This document shows, in pieces, positions 16,901 to 23,435 of a DNA stretch of 64,000 bases (within the stretch, counting starts at the first letter, position 1; each line of letters begins with the position of its first letter). The stretch covers positions 1 to 64,000 of the forward strand of contig NZ_JAGQDE010000017.1 in assembly GCF_018069755.1 (NCBI RefSeq), read 5' to 3'. The notes beneath the pieces were generated by a model, which made no database searches, was not told the DNA's origin, and saw only the letters and a list, made by a program, of their open reading frames with translations. Source of the stretch: Ideonella aquatica. GTDB taxonomy: Bacteria > Pseudomonadota > Gammaproteobacteria > Burkholderiales > Burkholderiaceae_C. The position numbers and the translations under genes are program-made.

Positions 16901-18948
16901 TCAGCGGCCAGCGCACGGATGGCAGCGGTGCTCAGGCGCGCCAGGTCGGCGGTCTGCAGGCCGGCCATCTGGTCGCTGCCCAGCGCGGCGGCCTGGGCGG
17001 TGGTCAGGGCGGCGGCCTGGGCCAGGGTGATCGCGGCCAATTGGTCGGTGCCCAGCGCGGCGATTTGGGCGGTGGTCAGGGCGGCAAACGCGGCGGTGGC
17101 CAGCGCAGCCACGTCGGCGGTCTGCAGGGCCGCGACCTGGTCGGTGGTCAGTGCCGCCGCCTGGGTGGCGCTGAGCCAGCTGAACTGGGTGGTGGTCAGG
17201 GCGTTCAGGTTGTCGGTGCTCAGGGCCGAGAGCTGGGCGGTGCTGAGCTTTTGCACCTGCTCGCTGGTCATGGCCACCAGCTGGGCGGTGCCCAGCGCAT
17301 TGAGCTGGGCCGAGCCCAGGGCCAGCACCTGTGAGGTGCTGAGGGCGGCCACATCAGCGGCCTCCATGGCGGCCACCTGGTCGCTGGTGAGTGCGGCGAC
17401 CTGGGCGTTGGTCAGGGCGCGCACCTGGGCGGTGGTCAGGGCTGCGACGTCGGCGGTCTCCAGCGCGGCGATGCGGTCGGTGGCCAGGGCGCGGACCTGG
17501 GCCGTCTGCAGCGAGGCCACCTGGGCGGTCGACAGGGCGGCCACCTGGTCGGTGGTCAGCGCCGCCGTCTGGGCGGTGGTGAGCTGGCGCAGCTGGGCGG
17601 TGCTCAGGGCGCTGAGGCCCTCGGTGCCCATGGCCACCATCGCCGCGGTGCTGATGGCACGCAGCGCGCCGGTGCCCAGTGCGGCGATGTCGGCGGTTTC
17701 CATGGCCGCAGCCTGGGCCGTGGTCAGCGCGGCGGCCTGGGCGGTGGTCAGCGCCTGGATCTGGGCCGAGCCCAGAGCGTTCAGCTGGGTGCTGCCGAGG
17801 TTGGCGAACTGGCCGGTGCTCAGTGCAGCGACCTGGCCGGTGCTCAGTGCGGCGACCTGGGCCGTGGTCAGCGCATTGAGCTGGGCGCTGCCCATGGACA
17901 GCATGTTGCGGGTGGTGATGGCGCGCAGGTCAGCCGTCTCCAGCGCCGCCACCTGGGCGGTGGTCATGGCGGTGATGCGGCTGGCGCTCATCGCAGCGTA
18001 CTGGGTGGTGCTCAGCGCACGCAGGTCGTCGGTGCTGAGCGCCGCCACCTGGGCGGTGGTCAGCGCATTCAGATTGGCGGTCTTCAGCGCCGCCCATTGG
18101 CTGCTGGTCAGCGCGTCGAGCTGGTCGGAGGTCAGCGCGGCCAGCGCGGCGGTCTTCAGGGCATTGAGCTGGGCGGTGCCCAGGGCTGCCATCTGGTCCG
18201 TGCTCAGCGCACGTGCCTGGGCGGTGGACAGGGCATAGATCTGGGCCGTGCTCAGGGCCTGCACCTGGGCCGTGGTCAGTGCTTCCACGGCGGCGGTGCC
18301 CAGCGCCGCCATCTGGGCGGTGGTCAGGGTGCGCAGGTCAGCGGTCTGCATCGCGGCGATCTGGTCGGTGGCCAAGGCCGCGATCTGCCGGGTGGTCAGC
18401 GCCAGGTACTGCGCGGTGGTCATGGCCTGGATCGCATCGGTCGACAGCGCGGCCAGGGCAGCGGTCGACAGGCTGCGCAGCGCGGCCGTGCCGATGGCGG
18501 CCGCGTCAGCCGACTGCAGCGCGGCGGCCTGGGCGGTGCCCAGCGCGGCGATCTGGGCCGAGCTGAGCGCGGCAAACTGCGCCGTGCTCAGGGCGTTGAG
18601 GTTGCCGGTGTCCAGCGCGGCAACCTGGGCGGTGCTGAGCTTGCCCAATTGCAGATTGCTGAGTGCAGCCATCTGGGCATCGGTCATGGCATTGAGCTGC
18701 GCCGTGGTCAGCGCGGCGATGCCGGCGGTGGTGATGGCCCGCACGTCGGCGGTTTCCATCGCCGCGATCTGGGTGGTCGACAGGCCGGACAGGCGGGCCG
18801 CCGGGATGGCCGCGATCTGCGCCGTCGTCAGCGCCACGATCTGCGCGGTCGAGAAGGCGGCCCAGTCTTCAGTGGTCAGACGCGCGATCGTCGCGGTCGA
18901 CAGGGCAGCAATCTGGGCCGTCGTCAGGTTCGGGATGTAGGTGGCCAT
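7912..18948 (-). CDS. Giant octapeptide-repeat protein with C-terminal calcium-binding domain; putative type I secreted surface protein
   Basis: 3678 residues from the ATG at 18948 (MATYIPNLTTAQ), chosen because CTGGAG sits 6 nt upstream; an earlier in-frame ATG at 18996 lacks this. There is no signal peptide. About residues 8-3445 are some 430 near-perfect octads, consensus A-L-[TSG]-T-x-Q-[VIA]-A. These group into blocks of 7 or 10, each opened by an E/Q-T-A-D octad. The last ~230 residues are unique: VLDLDGNGIQT, then Ca-binding loops DRNGDGRIND, DSNHDGVLN and DGNHDGVTD, a domain seen at the C-terminus of large RTX-like/type I secreted proteins. No T1SS genes are in the window. Role inferred: surface adhesin, coat or matrix protein. 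Similar repeats are often auto-annotated 'heme utilization', which nothing here supports. Confidence 0.85.
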   Translation of the reverse strand: MATYIPNLTTAQIAALSTATIARLTTEDWAAFSTAQIVALTTAQIAAIPAARLSGLSTTQIAAMETADVRAITTAGIAALTTAQLNAMTDAQMAALSNLQLGKLSTAQVAALDTGNLNALSTAQFAALSSAQIAALGTAQAAALQSADAAAIGTAALRSLSTAALAALSTDAIQAMTTAQYLALTTRQIAALATDQIAAMQTADLRTLTTAQMAALGTAAVEALTTAQVQALSTAQIYALSTAQARALSTDQMAALGTAQLNALKTAALAALTSDQLDALTSSQWAALKTANLNALTTAQVAALSTDDLRALSTTQYAAMSASRITAMTTAQVAALETADLRAITTRNMLSMGSAQLNALTTAQVAALSTGQVAALSTGQFANLGSTQLNALGSAQIQALTTAQAAALTTAQAAAMETADIAALGTGALRAISTAAMVAMGTEGLSALSTAQLRQLTTAQTAALTTDQVAALSTAQVASLQTAQVRALATDRIAALETADVAALTTAQVRALTNAQVAALTSDQVAAMEAADVAALSTSQVLALGSAQLNALGTAQLVAMTSEQVQKLSTAQLSALSTDNLNALTTTQFSWLSATQAAALTTDQVAALQTADVAALATAAFAALTTAQIAALGTDQLAAITLAQAAALTTAQAAALGSDQMAGLQTADLARLSTAAIRALAAETVAALDTAQVAALGSAQVAALGTAQVAALTTDQIAALETADLVALGSAAIRTLDSSQIDALTTAQAAALTTAQIAALSTDQVAALATDDLQALGTAQYAALSTAQVAALGTEQIAALQTADLVSLSTAQIAALGTDQLNALDTAQWQALRTAQIAALGTAQVAGLSTTQVEALTTAQVAALRASQVAALDTDQLAALETGDIAHLGTAAIAGLGTAQVAALGTDQLAAFTTDQALALTATQAAALTTDQVAGFETADLAALSTAAVAALSTEVAAALDTAQIAGLSSLQVAALTTAQIAALTTDQVAAIQTADLRALGTAQMAALGTDQVAALTTDQALALSVTQLRALDTDQIGALSTDNLRALSTTQIAGLSTTQIAALGTEQVAALETADLAALATTQVVALGSDQLNALGSAQVAALSTVQVAALTTAQIAGLSSDTLNALGTEQVATLSATQAAALTTDQIAALETADVAALKVATLRALDTDQIAALSTDAIQALTTAQAAQLTTAQVAALTTEQVAALETADLAVLSTQQIVRLGSDQLNALDSAQLAALSTVQTAALTTAQLAAMDTAQINALTTTQFAALSALQAAALTTDQIAALETADVAALGTAALRQLSTAQIAALTTDAIAVLTNGQAAALSATQSAALSSDQVAALTTAAASRLSTAALAALQTEALAALGTAQVAALGSAQVASLTSAQIAGLTTDQIQALETADLLALGNAAIGALTTDQIAALGDAQVSALATQQLAHLSTDQIQALGTSHIVALGTAQALALTTAQLAALTTDQVAALETADLRAIGRTGLVALDTDQINALSTDQIAALTTAQVAGLTTAQIAALDTSLLNALTTAQVGALGSAQVAAMGTDQVAAFETEDLALLSTTALRGLDASQVAALTTEQVAALTTAHAAALTTAQAAALTSDQVAGLETADLVQLGTAQVAALETAALAALGTDQVAALTTAQAAALTTAQVAALGTDQVQALETADLRALGSAALQSLSTDQVSALGTDQVAALSTAQLRFLGTDQVAALGTDQIAALTTAQAAALTTAQIAALGTEQAAALETADLVALTTTQVAALGTAQLNALATDQMAALLASQVAAMGTAQIAGLSTDNLVALGTAQFAALGSAQVAALGTDHAAALETADLAALTTAALRGLGTAQLAALGTDQIAALTTAQVAALATAQAAALASDQMAGLSTAQVAALGTAQVAALATDALAALDTAQVAALGTAQVAALTTDQVAALTTDQVAALETADLRALGTAALQALSTDQVVELTAAQVEALTTTQVAALTTDQATALTSDQIVALTTAQAAVLTSAQAAALTSDQLAAFETADLVHLGTAQVAALATDALNALGSDQIAVLTAAQVRALGTDQVAALGTDALNALTTAQFAQISSAQLAALDTDQVSALEAADVAALSTAALRGLGTDQVAALSTDAMAALTSAQAASLSATQSAALGSTQIDSLSTGALAALTTAALAALTTDTLAALTTAQVAALGAAQVAALTTAQVAALTTDQIQALETADLRQLGSAALAALGTDQVAALTTLQAAALSTAQLVRLSTDQVAALSTDAIAALGSAQVMALGTAQVAALTSDQLPALETDDLRAMSNVQINALGTDQLNALGTEQIAALTVTQVAALTTAQVAGLDTTQLNALGTAQFAALTTAQAAALSTTQLAALETADVAALSTAAVRGLGTDQVAALSTDHVVALTTAQAGALSATQVAALTTDQVAALETADLQRLGATQIAAMGSEQLNALGTAQVAALTTTQSAALTTAQIAALSTDVLTALTTAHYALLSSAQAAALGSDQAAALETADLAALSTLALRSLVTDAVAALTSDQIIALTTAQAAALSTDQLAALSTDQVAALETADLRALSVASLRTLSTDQLNALGSAQVAALTTTQVAGLTTAQMAGLDTAQLAALTTAQFAALTSSQAAALDTAQAAALEAADVAALSSATLNALGTANLAALSTDAIAAMGTSQWLTLTTTNLAALGSDQVAAIETADLRALSVTSLRALGTDQLNALTTDQWAALSTTQVAGLGTAQIAALATDALNALTTTQFAALTAAQVGALDSAQAAALDTADLASIGSTALRSLGTAAFAALTTEQITALTSDQASALTSAQLAALTSDQVAGLETADLALIATASLAALGTEALAELSTAQVVALTTAQVAGLTTSQTAALTTTQIQALQTADLRSMTTAQISTLGTDQVEALTTTQVAALSTAQLRSLTTGQIAAMDTDDVVALSTAHVAALTTAQVAALTTTQMAVIETVDLAALSTSQWQALGTDQLNAMGTAQLAAVSTAQAAAMSTAQLSALTTDLLNALGTAAFASLSATQAAALTTDQVAALETADLHALGSTALRALTTDQIGALSTEQVAALGTAQVAALTTTQVAALDTDQWVALGSAQVAALTSAQAAALTTEQIAAFDTADLPSLATASLRALSTTQLAALATEAVQALTTAQVAALSTAQVAGLDTAQIAALETADMAALGTVNLRALTTDQVAALTTAQVDALSATQVGALTTAQVDALTTEQIVALGTADIVALATAGLRALDTAAIEALETQDIVALTAVQAAALTATQAAALTTAQVAVMESADLRALSSAALQALGTAQIEALTTTQFAELGTQQLARLTTDQIAAIATEDLQAIGASQFSALTTAQVAALSTTQFAALSTAEVVALTTAQVRALTTDQVAAFTTDQIVALQTADIAAMTSDQVGAFEAEDVAVMSAEQLDALYLVTPMVLDLDGNGIQTVSAAQGVNFDLAGTGTTHQVGWVGGNDGLLVMDRNGDGRINDGTELFGTGTRDANGHHVGNGYQAMALEDSNHDGVLNAADAHWSKLQVWVDGNHDGVTDAGELRSLDSLGIASLDLAAQKGSDVDNGNLLGLVSSYTSTDGQTHAMADVWFAKQQPAADSTPPSLGELLVAPSQALPAALTEHAAATASQPALLAAVFRPENDDLQRHTPLL
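8605..18936 (-). repeat. 10.3-kb array of 24-bp (octapeptide) repeats in 168-bp and 240-bp super-units
   Basis: The coding sequence repeats every 24 bp with almost no phase breaks. Super-blocks are visible: 7-octad blocks (168 bp) with an x-T-A-A-L-R-x-L octad in second place, and 10-octad blocks (240 bp) with GTDQLNAL in third place, an LNAL octad in seventh and a TxxQFAAL octad in eighth. In the middle of the array the two often alternate, giving a 408-bp period. The 24-bp phase, free of stop codons in other frames, creates very long but meaningless antisense frames. Confidence 0.9.
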
Positions 18949-19172
18949 CGAGCACTCCAGGGTGTTGGGTTGGAACCCCTGGATCGGTGCGCACAATGGT
19001 CATGCAGCCCGGCCCGAGGGTCCCCGTCGCTCGTGGTTTCGGCTCGGGGCTGCATGGAGTTAAGCGTTTTCCAGAACTGGCCGGATTTGTCCTGCTCTTC
19101 GGTGACGAACGCCACAGGACGGCCGGACGCCCCCGGCCCCACTCTCACATCACGGAATGTGGAGTGCGTTTT
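18949..19172. other. Leader region of the giant repeat gene
   Basis: 224 bp between the giant gene's ATG and the 3' end of the upstream DUF599 gene. It contains the CTGGAG ribosome binding site just before the ATG. No small gene is convincing, and no consensus -35/-10 pair could be fixed. If the giant gene has its own promoter it must lie here. Confidence 0.4.
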
Positions 19173-19883
19173 TCACGGCTGGGCGAGCAGCCGCAGCACG
19201 TCGGAGTGGAACTCGCGCCGGTAGAGCAGCGCGACGATCGCGGCCGTGGCGGCCATGAAGGCCCAGGGCGCGATGAACCAGGCCACGGCGGCAAAGGCCA
19301 TGTAGTAGGCGCGCAGGCCGTCGTTGAAGCTCTCGGCAGCCAGGCCCATGACGCCGCCAGCGCGGTCGGCAAAGGCCTGGCGCTCGGGCTCGGTCCAGGC
19401 CTCGTCGCGCTGCGGCGCGGCGGCCAGCAGCAGCGCGCCAAAGCTGTACTGGCGGATGCTCCAGGTGAAGCGGAAAAAGGCGAAGACGAACACGCCGGTC
19501 AGCAGCACCACCTTGAGGTCAAAGACCAGCGCCGAGGTGCGCGCGGCAAACGGGAGTTCGCGCGCCAGCTCGGCCGCCTTGTCGGCGGTGCCCAGCACCG
19601 CCAGCAGGCCGCCGATGATCAGGATGGTGGTGGAGGCGAAGAAGGCCGGGCTGGACGACAGGTTCTGCGTGACCACGCCATCAAACACCCGGTTGTCGCG
19701 CGCGGTGGCGCGCAGCATCCAGGCGTGGCGGGCGCGGTTGGTCAGACCCAGGATCGACGGCCGTGTGGCGGCGCGCCGCCGTGCGAAGGCGGCGTAACCG
19801 ACCCAGCCGACGAAGAACAGCGCCAGCGCCAGCCAGTCGGCCAGCGGCAGCAGGGACAGGGCGTCGACACTGAAGATGCGCAT
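19173..19883 (-). CDS. DUF599 family integral membrane protein
   Basis: 236 residues with about four hydrophobic segments: N-terminal (~12-32), ~85-100 (FFASTTILIIGGLLAVLG), ~120-140 and ~190-220. The block DNRVFDGVVTQNLSSSPAFFASTT is the family signature. Function is unknown. Its stop lies 224 bp upstream of the giant repeat gene on the same strand; pirin lies 27 bp upstream, so the two may share a transcript. Confidence 0.85.
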   Translation of the reverse strand: MRIFSVDALSLLPLADWLALALFFVGWVGYAAFARRRAATRPSILGLTNRARHAWMLRATARDNRVFDGVVTQNLSSSPAFFASTTILIIGGLLAVLGTADKAAELARELPFAARTSALVFDLKVVLLTGVFVFAFFRFTWSIRQYSFGALLLAAAPQRDEAWTEPERQAFADRAGGVMGLAAESFNDGLRAYYMAFAAVAWFIAPWAFMAATAAIVALLYRREFHSDVLRLLAQP

Positions 19884-19910
19884 CGGCCCGATTGTCGCGG
19901 CTTGAGCGGA

Positions 19911-20612
19911 TCAGCGGGCCAGGTCGAAGACCAGCACCAGCGCGTTCTCACCGCCGTCCAGGCGCAGCTCGGGCTCGCCGTCCAGCGTGGCGGCATCGCC
20001 TTGGGCCAGGCGCTGGCCATTGACCTGCACCGAGCCCTCGGCCACGAAGACATAGCCCAGCCGGCGCGGGTTCAGCGCCACGGTGGCCGACTCGGCGCCG
20101 TCGAAGCGGCCCAGCGACAGCGCGGCGTCGGCGTTCAGGCGGATCGCACCGTCCTGCGCATCGGGCGCGGCCACGCGCTGCAGCCGGCCGCGCTGCTCGG
20201 CCGGGTCGAAGGCCTTTTGCTCGTAGCCGGGCGCCAGGCCGGTGGCCTCGGGCAGCAGCCAGATCTGCAGGAAGTGCGTGGTCTGGCCCTGGGCATGGTT
20301 GAACTCGGAGTGGCGCACCCCCGTGCCGGCGGTCATGCGCTGGATCTCGCCAGGGCGGATGGCGCTCTCGTTGCCCATGCTGTCGCGGTGGGCCAGCTCG
20401 CCCGAAAGCACCACGCTGACGATCTCCATGTCGCGGTGGCCATGGGTGCCGAAGCCGGTGCCCGCGGCGATGCGGTCCTCGTTGATCACCCGCAGGTTGC
20501 CCACGCCCATGTGGGCCGGGTCCAGGTAGTCGGCAAACGAGAAGCTGTGGTGGCTCTTGAGCCAGCCGTGGTCGGCGTAGCCTCGGTCTTCGGAGCGGCG
20601 CAGGGTGATCAT
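19911..20612 (-). CDS. Pirin family protein (cupin)
   Basis: 233 residues starting MITLRRSEDRGYADHGWL, with AAGGAG 7 nt before the ATG; a longer upstream frame has no such site. The N-terminal cupin carries the metal-binding motif HMGVGNLRVINEDRIAAGTGFGTHGHRDMEI (His residues near 42 and in GTHGHRDME) and VRHSEFNH. Bacterial pirins of this YhhW type bind a metal, and some show quercetinase-like activity in vitro. The gene is divergent from a LysR regulator 97 bp away, the usual arrangement for a regulator and its target. Confidence 0.9.
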   Translation of the reverse strand: MITLRRSEDRGYADHGWLKSHHSFSFADYLDPAHMGVGNLRVINEDRIAAGTGFGTHGHRDMEIVSVVLSGELAHRDSMGNESAIRPGEIQRMTAGTGVRHSEFNHAQGQTTHFLQIWLLPEATGLAPGYEQKAFDPAEQRGRLQRVAAPDAQDGAIRLNADAALSLGRFDGAESATVALNPRRLGYVFVAEGSVQVNGQRLAQGDAATLDGEPELRLDGGENALVLVFDLAR

Positions 20613-20709
20613 CTCGGGACTCCTTTCGTGCAGTGGACTCCACTGTAGGGCGCGGGGCCGTGCGGCGGGGTGTGCCGTGTTGGAGGGATCTTTCAAATAA
20701 GATGAACCC

Positions 20710-21699
20710 ATGCCCGACCGCCGCACCGCCCTGACCCCCGACGCGCTGCTGATGATGGACGCGATCGCCCGCACCGGCAGCTTTGCCGCCGCGGCGCGCG
20801 AGCTGGGCAAGGTGCCCTCGGCGCTGACCTACAGCGTGCGCCAGCTGGAAGACGCGCTGGACGTGCTGCTCTTTGACCGCCGCTCGCGCCAGGCCAAGCC
20901 CACCGCGGCCGGCGAGGAGTTGCTGGCGGAGGGCCGGCGCCTGCTGGCCGAGATGGACGCGGTGGCCAACCGCGTGCGCCGCGTGGCCACCGGCTGGGAA
21001 ACCCAGCTGACCGTGGCGGCCGATGGCGTGCTCTCGCGCCTCACGCTGCTGGAGCTGTGCGAGGCCTTCTACGCGCTGCGCCCGGACGAGGCCGAGCAGG
21101 GCCCCGGCACGCGGCTGCGCCTGCGCACCGAGGTGCTGGCCGGCACCTGGGAGGCGCTGGTCTCGGGCCAGGCCGACCTCGCGCTGGGCGTGCCGCTGGA
21201 ATCGGCCGCGCCAGGCATCGAGATCGCGCCGCTGGGCGACCTGCCCTTCGTCTTTGCGGTGGCGCCGCACCACCCGCTGGCCGCCCTGCCCGAGCCGCTG
21301 CCCGATGACGCCATCCTGCGCCACCGCGCGGTGGCGGTGGCCGACTCGGCGCAGCGCCTGTCGCCGATCACCGTGAACCTGCTGCCGGGCCAGGACGTGC
21401 TGACCGTCTCCAGCATGCAGGCCAAGATCGAGGCCCAGCTGCGCTGCCTGGGCTGCGGCTTCGTGCCCGAGCCGCTGGTGCGCGACCACCTGCGCGGCGG
21501 CCGCCTGGTGGCCAAGACGGTGCAGCGCCAGCGCCGCCAGGTGCGCCTGGGCTATGCCTGGCGCGCCGGTGCGGTGGGCAGCCGGCGCCAGGCGCCGCAG
21601 GGCCTGGCGCTGCAGTGGTGGCTGCAGCAGCTGGAGAGTCCGGCCACGCGCCGGGCTCTGCTGGAGCGCCACTGCGGCCTGCCCTCCGACGTCGATTGA
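20710..21699 (+). CDS. LysR-family transcriptional regulator
   Basis: 329 residues. The N-terminal winged helix-turn-helix (~10-70: [43 protein letters not shown]) is canonical LysR, and the C-terminal ~230 residues form the inducer-binding domain (DLALGVP..., [10 protein letters not shown]). Divergent placement from the pirin gene, with a 97-bp shared control region, suggests it regulates pirin. It ends in TGA overlapping the TTG start of gluQ, so the two are probably translationally coupled. Confidence 0.92.
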   Translation: MPDRRTALTPDALLMMDAIARTGSFAAAARELGKVPSALTYSVRQLEDALDVLLFDRRSRQAKPTAAGEELLAEGRRLLAEMDAVANRVRRVATGWETQLTVAADGVLSRLTLLELCEAFYALRPDEAEQGPGTRLRLRTEVLAGTWEALVSGQADLALGVPLESAAPGIEIAPLGDLPFVFAVAPHHPLAALPEPLPDDAILRHRAVAVADSAQRLSPITVNLLPGQDVLTVSSMQAKIEAQLRCLGCGFVPEPLVRDHLRGGRLVAKTVQRQRRQVRLGYAWRAGAVGSRRQAPQGLALQWWLQQLESPATRRALLERHCGLPSDVD

Positions 21700-22583
21700 G
21701 CTACCGCGGCCGCTTCGCCCCCTCGCCCACCGGCGTGCTGCACGCCGGCTCGCTGGTGGCGGCGCTGGCCAGCTGGCTGGACGCGCGCGCCCATGGCGGC
21801 GTCTGGCTGCTGCGCATCGAGGATGTCGACACGCCCCGCTGCGTGCCCGGTGCCGACCACGAGATCCTGCGCCAGCTGGCTGTCTGTGGGCTGCACGCTG
21901 ACGAGCCGCCGGTCTGGCAATCGGCGCGCGCCGCCCACTACCAGCAGGCGCTGGACGCGCTGGCCGCTGCCGGCCGCGCCTACCCCTGTGCCTGCAGCCG
22001 CAAGGACATCGAGGCCGCGCAGGCCGCCGCCGGCCTGCTGCGCGAGCGCCATGCCGAGCTGCCCTACCCCGGCACCTGCCGCCCGGAGCGCGGTGGCCTG
22101 GCCGGTCGCCCTGGCCGCGCCTGGCGGCTGCATACCGGGGACGCGGCCCGCATCGACTGGACCGACCGCCGCCTGGGCGCCCAGCAGCAGGACGTGGCCA
22201 GTGCCGTGGGCGACGTCGTGCTGCGCCGCGCCGACGGCCTGTGGGCCTACCAGCTGGCGGTGGTGGTGGACGATGCCGCCCAAGGCATAACCCACGTCGT
22301 GCGCGGCGAGGACCTGGCCGACAACACGCCGCGCCAGATCCTGCTGCAGCGCGCGCTGGGCGTGCCCACGCCCGCCTACCTGCACACACCGCTGGTGCTG
22401 GCGGCCGATGGCTGCAAGCTCAGCAAGCAGAACGGCGCCGCGCCGCTGGACCTGAGCGACCCGCTGGCGGCGCTGCGCGCGGCGGCCTCGGTGCTGGGGC
22501 TGCCGCCGCTGCCCGGCAGCGCCCTGCCCGACTGGCTGGCCAGCGCCGTGGCCGCCTGGCCGTGGCGTGCTTCGGTGGCATGA
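21696..22583 (+). CDS. gluQ: Glutamyl-Q tRNA(Asp) synthetase
   Basis: 295 residues from a TTG at 21696 that overlaps the lysR stop (TTGA). The only other in-frame start is an ATG at 21615 inside lysR. The protein then begins right before the class I synthetase 'HIGH-like' block [27 protein letters not shown] follows, and later a KLSKQN ('KMSKS'-like) motif near 240. The anticodon-binding domain of GluRS is absent, as expected for GluQ. It attaches glutamate to the queuosine base of tRNA(Asp). Cysteines in YPCACSRKD and GTC fit the zinc site. Confidence 0.9.
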   Translation: MSYRGRFAPSPTGVLHAGSLVAALASWLDARAHGGVWLLRIEDVDTPRCVPGADHEILRQLAVCGLHADEPPVWQSARAAHYQQALDALAAAGRAYPCACSRKDIEAAQAAAGLLRERHAELPYPGTCRPERGGLAGRPGRAWRLHTGDAARIDWTDRRLGAQQQDVASAVGDVVLRRADGLWAYQLAVVVDDAAQGITHVVRGEDLADNTPRQILLQRALGVPTPAYLHTPLVLAADGCKLSKQNGAAPLDLSDPLAALRAAASVLGLPPLPGSALPDWLASAVAAWPWRASVA

Positions 22584-22618
22584 TCACTGCCTTTGCCTGA
22601 ACCATTCCAAGGATGTCC

Positions 22619-23323
22619 ATGAGCACCACCCCGAGCGGCCTGCAGATCGATGACGTCAAGATCGGCGACGGCGCCGAGGCCACCGCCGGCCAGAGCGTCA
22701 CCGTGCACTACACCGGCTGGCTGTACGACGAGAACGCGCCCGACAAGCGCGGCCAGAAGTTCGACTCCAGCAAGGACCGCGACGAGGCCTTCGAGTTCGA
22801 CCTGGGTGCCGGCATGGTGATCCGCGGCTGGGACGAAGGCGTGCAGGGCATGAAGGTGGGCGGCCAGCGCATCCTGACGATCCCGCCCGAGCTGGGCTAC
22901 GGCGCGCGCGGCGCCGGCGGCGTGATCCCGCCCAACGCCACGCTGGTGTTCGAGGTGGAGCTGCTGCCGCAGCCGGTGCTGGCACCGCTGCAGATGATCG
23001 ACGTGACGGTGGGCGACGGCGCCGAGGCCACCGCCGGCCGCCAGGTCACGGTGCACTACACCGGCTGGCTGTTCGATGAAAGCGCTCCCGACAACCGCGG
23101 CCGCAAGTTCGACTCCAGCAAGGACCGCAACGACCCCTTCCGCTTCCCGCTGGGCGGCGGCCGGGTGATCCGCGGCTGGGACGACGGCGTGCAGGGCATG
23201 AAGGTGGGCGGCACCCGCGTGCTGGTGATCCCGCCGCACCTGGGCTATGGCCCGCGCGGCGCCGGCGGCGTGATCCCGCCCAACGCCACGCTGGTCTTCG
23301 AGGTGCAGCTGCTGGGCGTCTGA
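22619..23323 (+). CDS. Tandem FKBP-type peptidyl-prolyl isomerase
   Basis: 234 residues from ATG 22619 (AAGG 6 nt upstream; the ATG at 22613 is too close to it). Two FKBP domains lie head to tail, about 1-118 and 119-234. Both have [23 protein letters not shown](E/D)GVQGMKVGG and [16 protein letters not shown], so both look catalytically competent. The usual relative is a single ~115-residue cytoplasmic FKBP, so this is an internal duplication. No signal peptide is present. It catalyses cis-trans isomerisation of prolyl bonds and acts as a folding helper. Confidence 0.93.
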   Translation: MSTTPSGLQIDDVKIGDGAEATAGQSVTVHYTGWLYDENAPDKRGQKFDSSKDRDEAFEFDLGAGMVIRGWDEGVQGMKVGGQRILTIPPELGYGARGAGGVIPPNATLVFEVELLPQPVLAPLQMIDVTVGDGAEATAGRQVTVHYTGWLFDESAPDNRGRKFDSSKDRNDPFRFPLGGGRVIRGWDDGVQGMKVGGTRVLVIPPHLGYGPRGAGGVIPPNATLVFEVQLLGV

Positions 23324-23435
23324 GGGCTCCCTGGGCCGGGCTGCGCCCTGCCCGCCCTCAGAGGGGGTCAAGTCGTCCTGGGGCCGCCCTGCGACGACTG
23401 GTGAGCGACGCAGCGGGCCCGATAAGTGGGCCCGA

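Noticed and set aside
7849-18238. Very long plus-strand open frames (up to 2105 codons) opposite the giant gene, reading as Gly/Gln/His-rich or Ala/Ser/Trp-rich repeats
   Set aside because: The 24-bp repeat keeps every frame in phase, so a stop-free unit is stop-free for kilobases. The minus frame alone has a ribosome binding site, unique Ca-binding C-terminal domain, terminator and variation concentrated at chemically similar residues.
8605-18936. CRISPR or satellite DNA
   Set aside because: Repeats are contiguous coding octads with no spacers, and variation follows codon positions.
19948-22389. 813-codon minus-strand frame
   Set aside because: It is an Arg/Ala/Gly-rich shadow of lysR, gluQ and pirin, all of which have clear motifs.
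23320-23361. CTGAGGGC/GCCCTCAG inverted repeat as terminator of the FKBP gene
   Set aside because: The loop is 26 bases, the arm includes the stop codon, and no T-tract follows.
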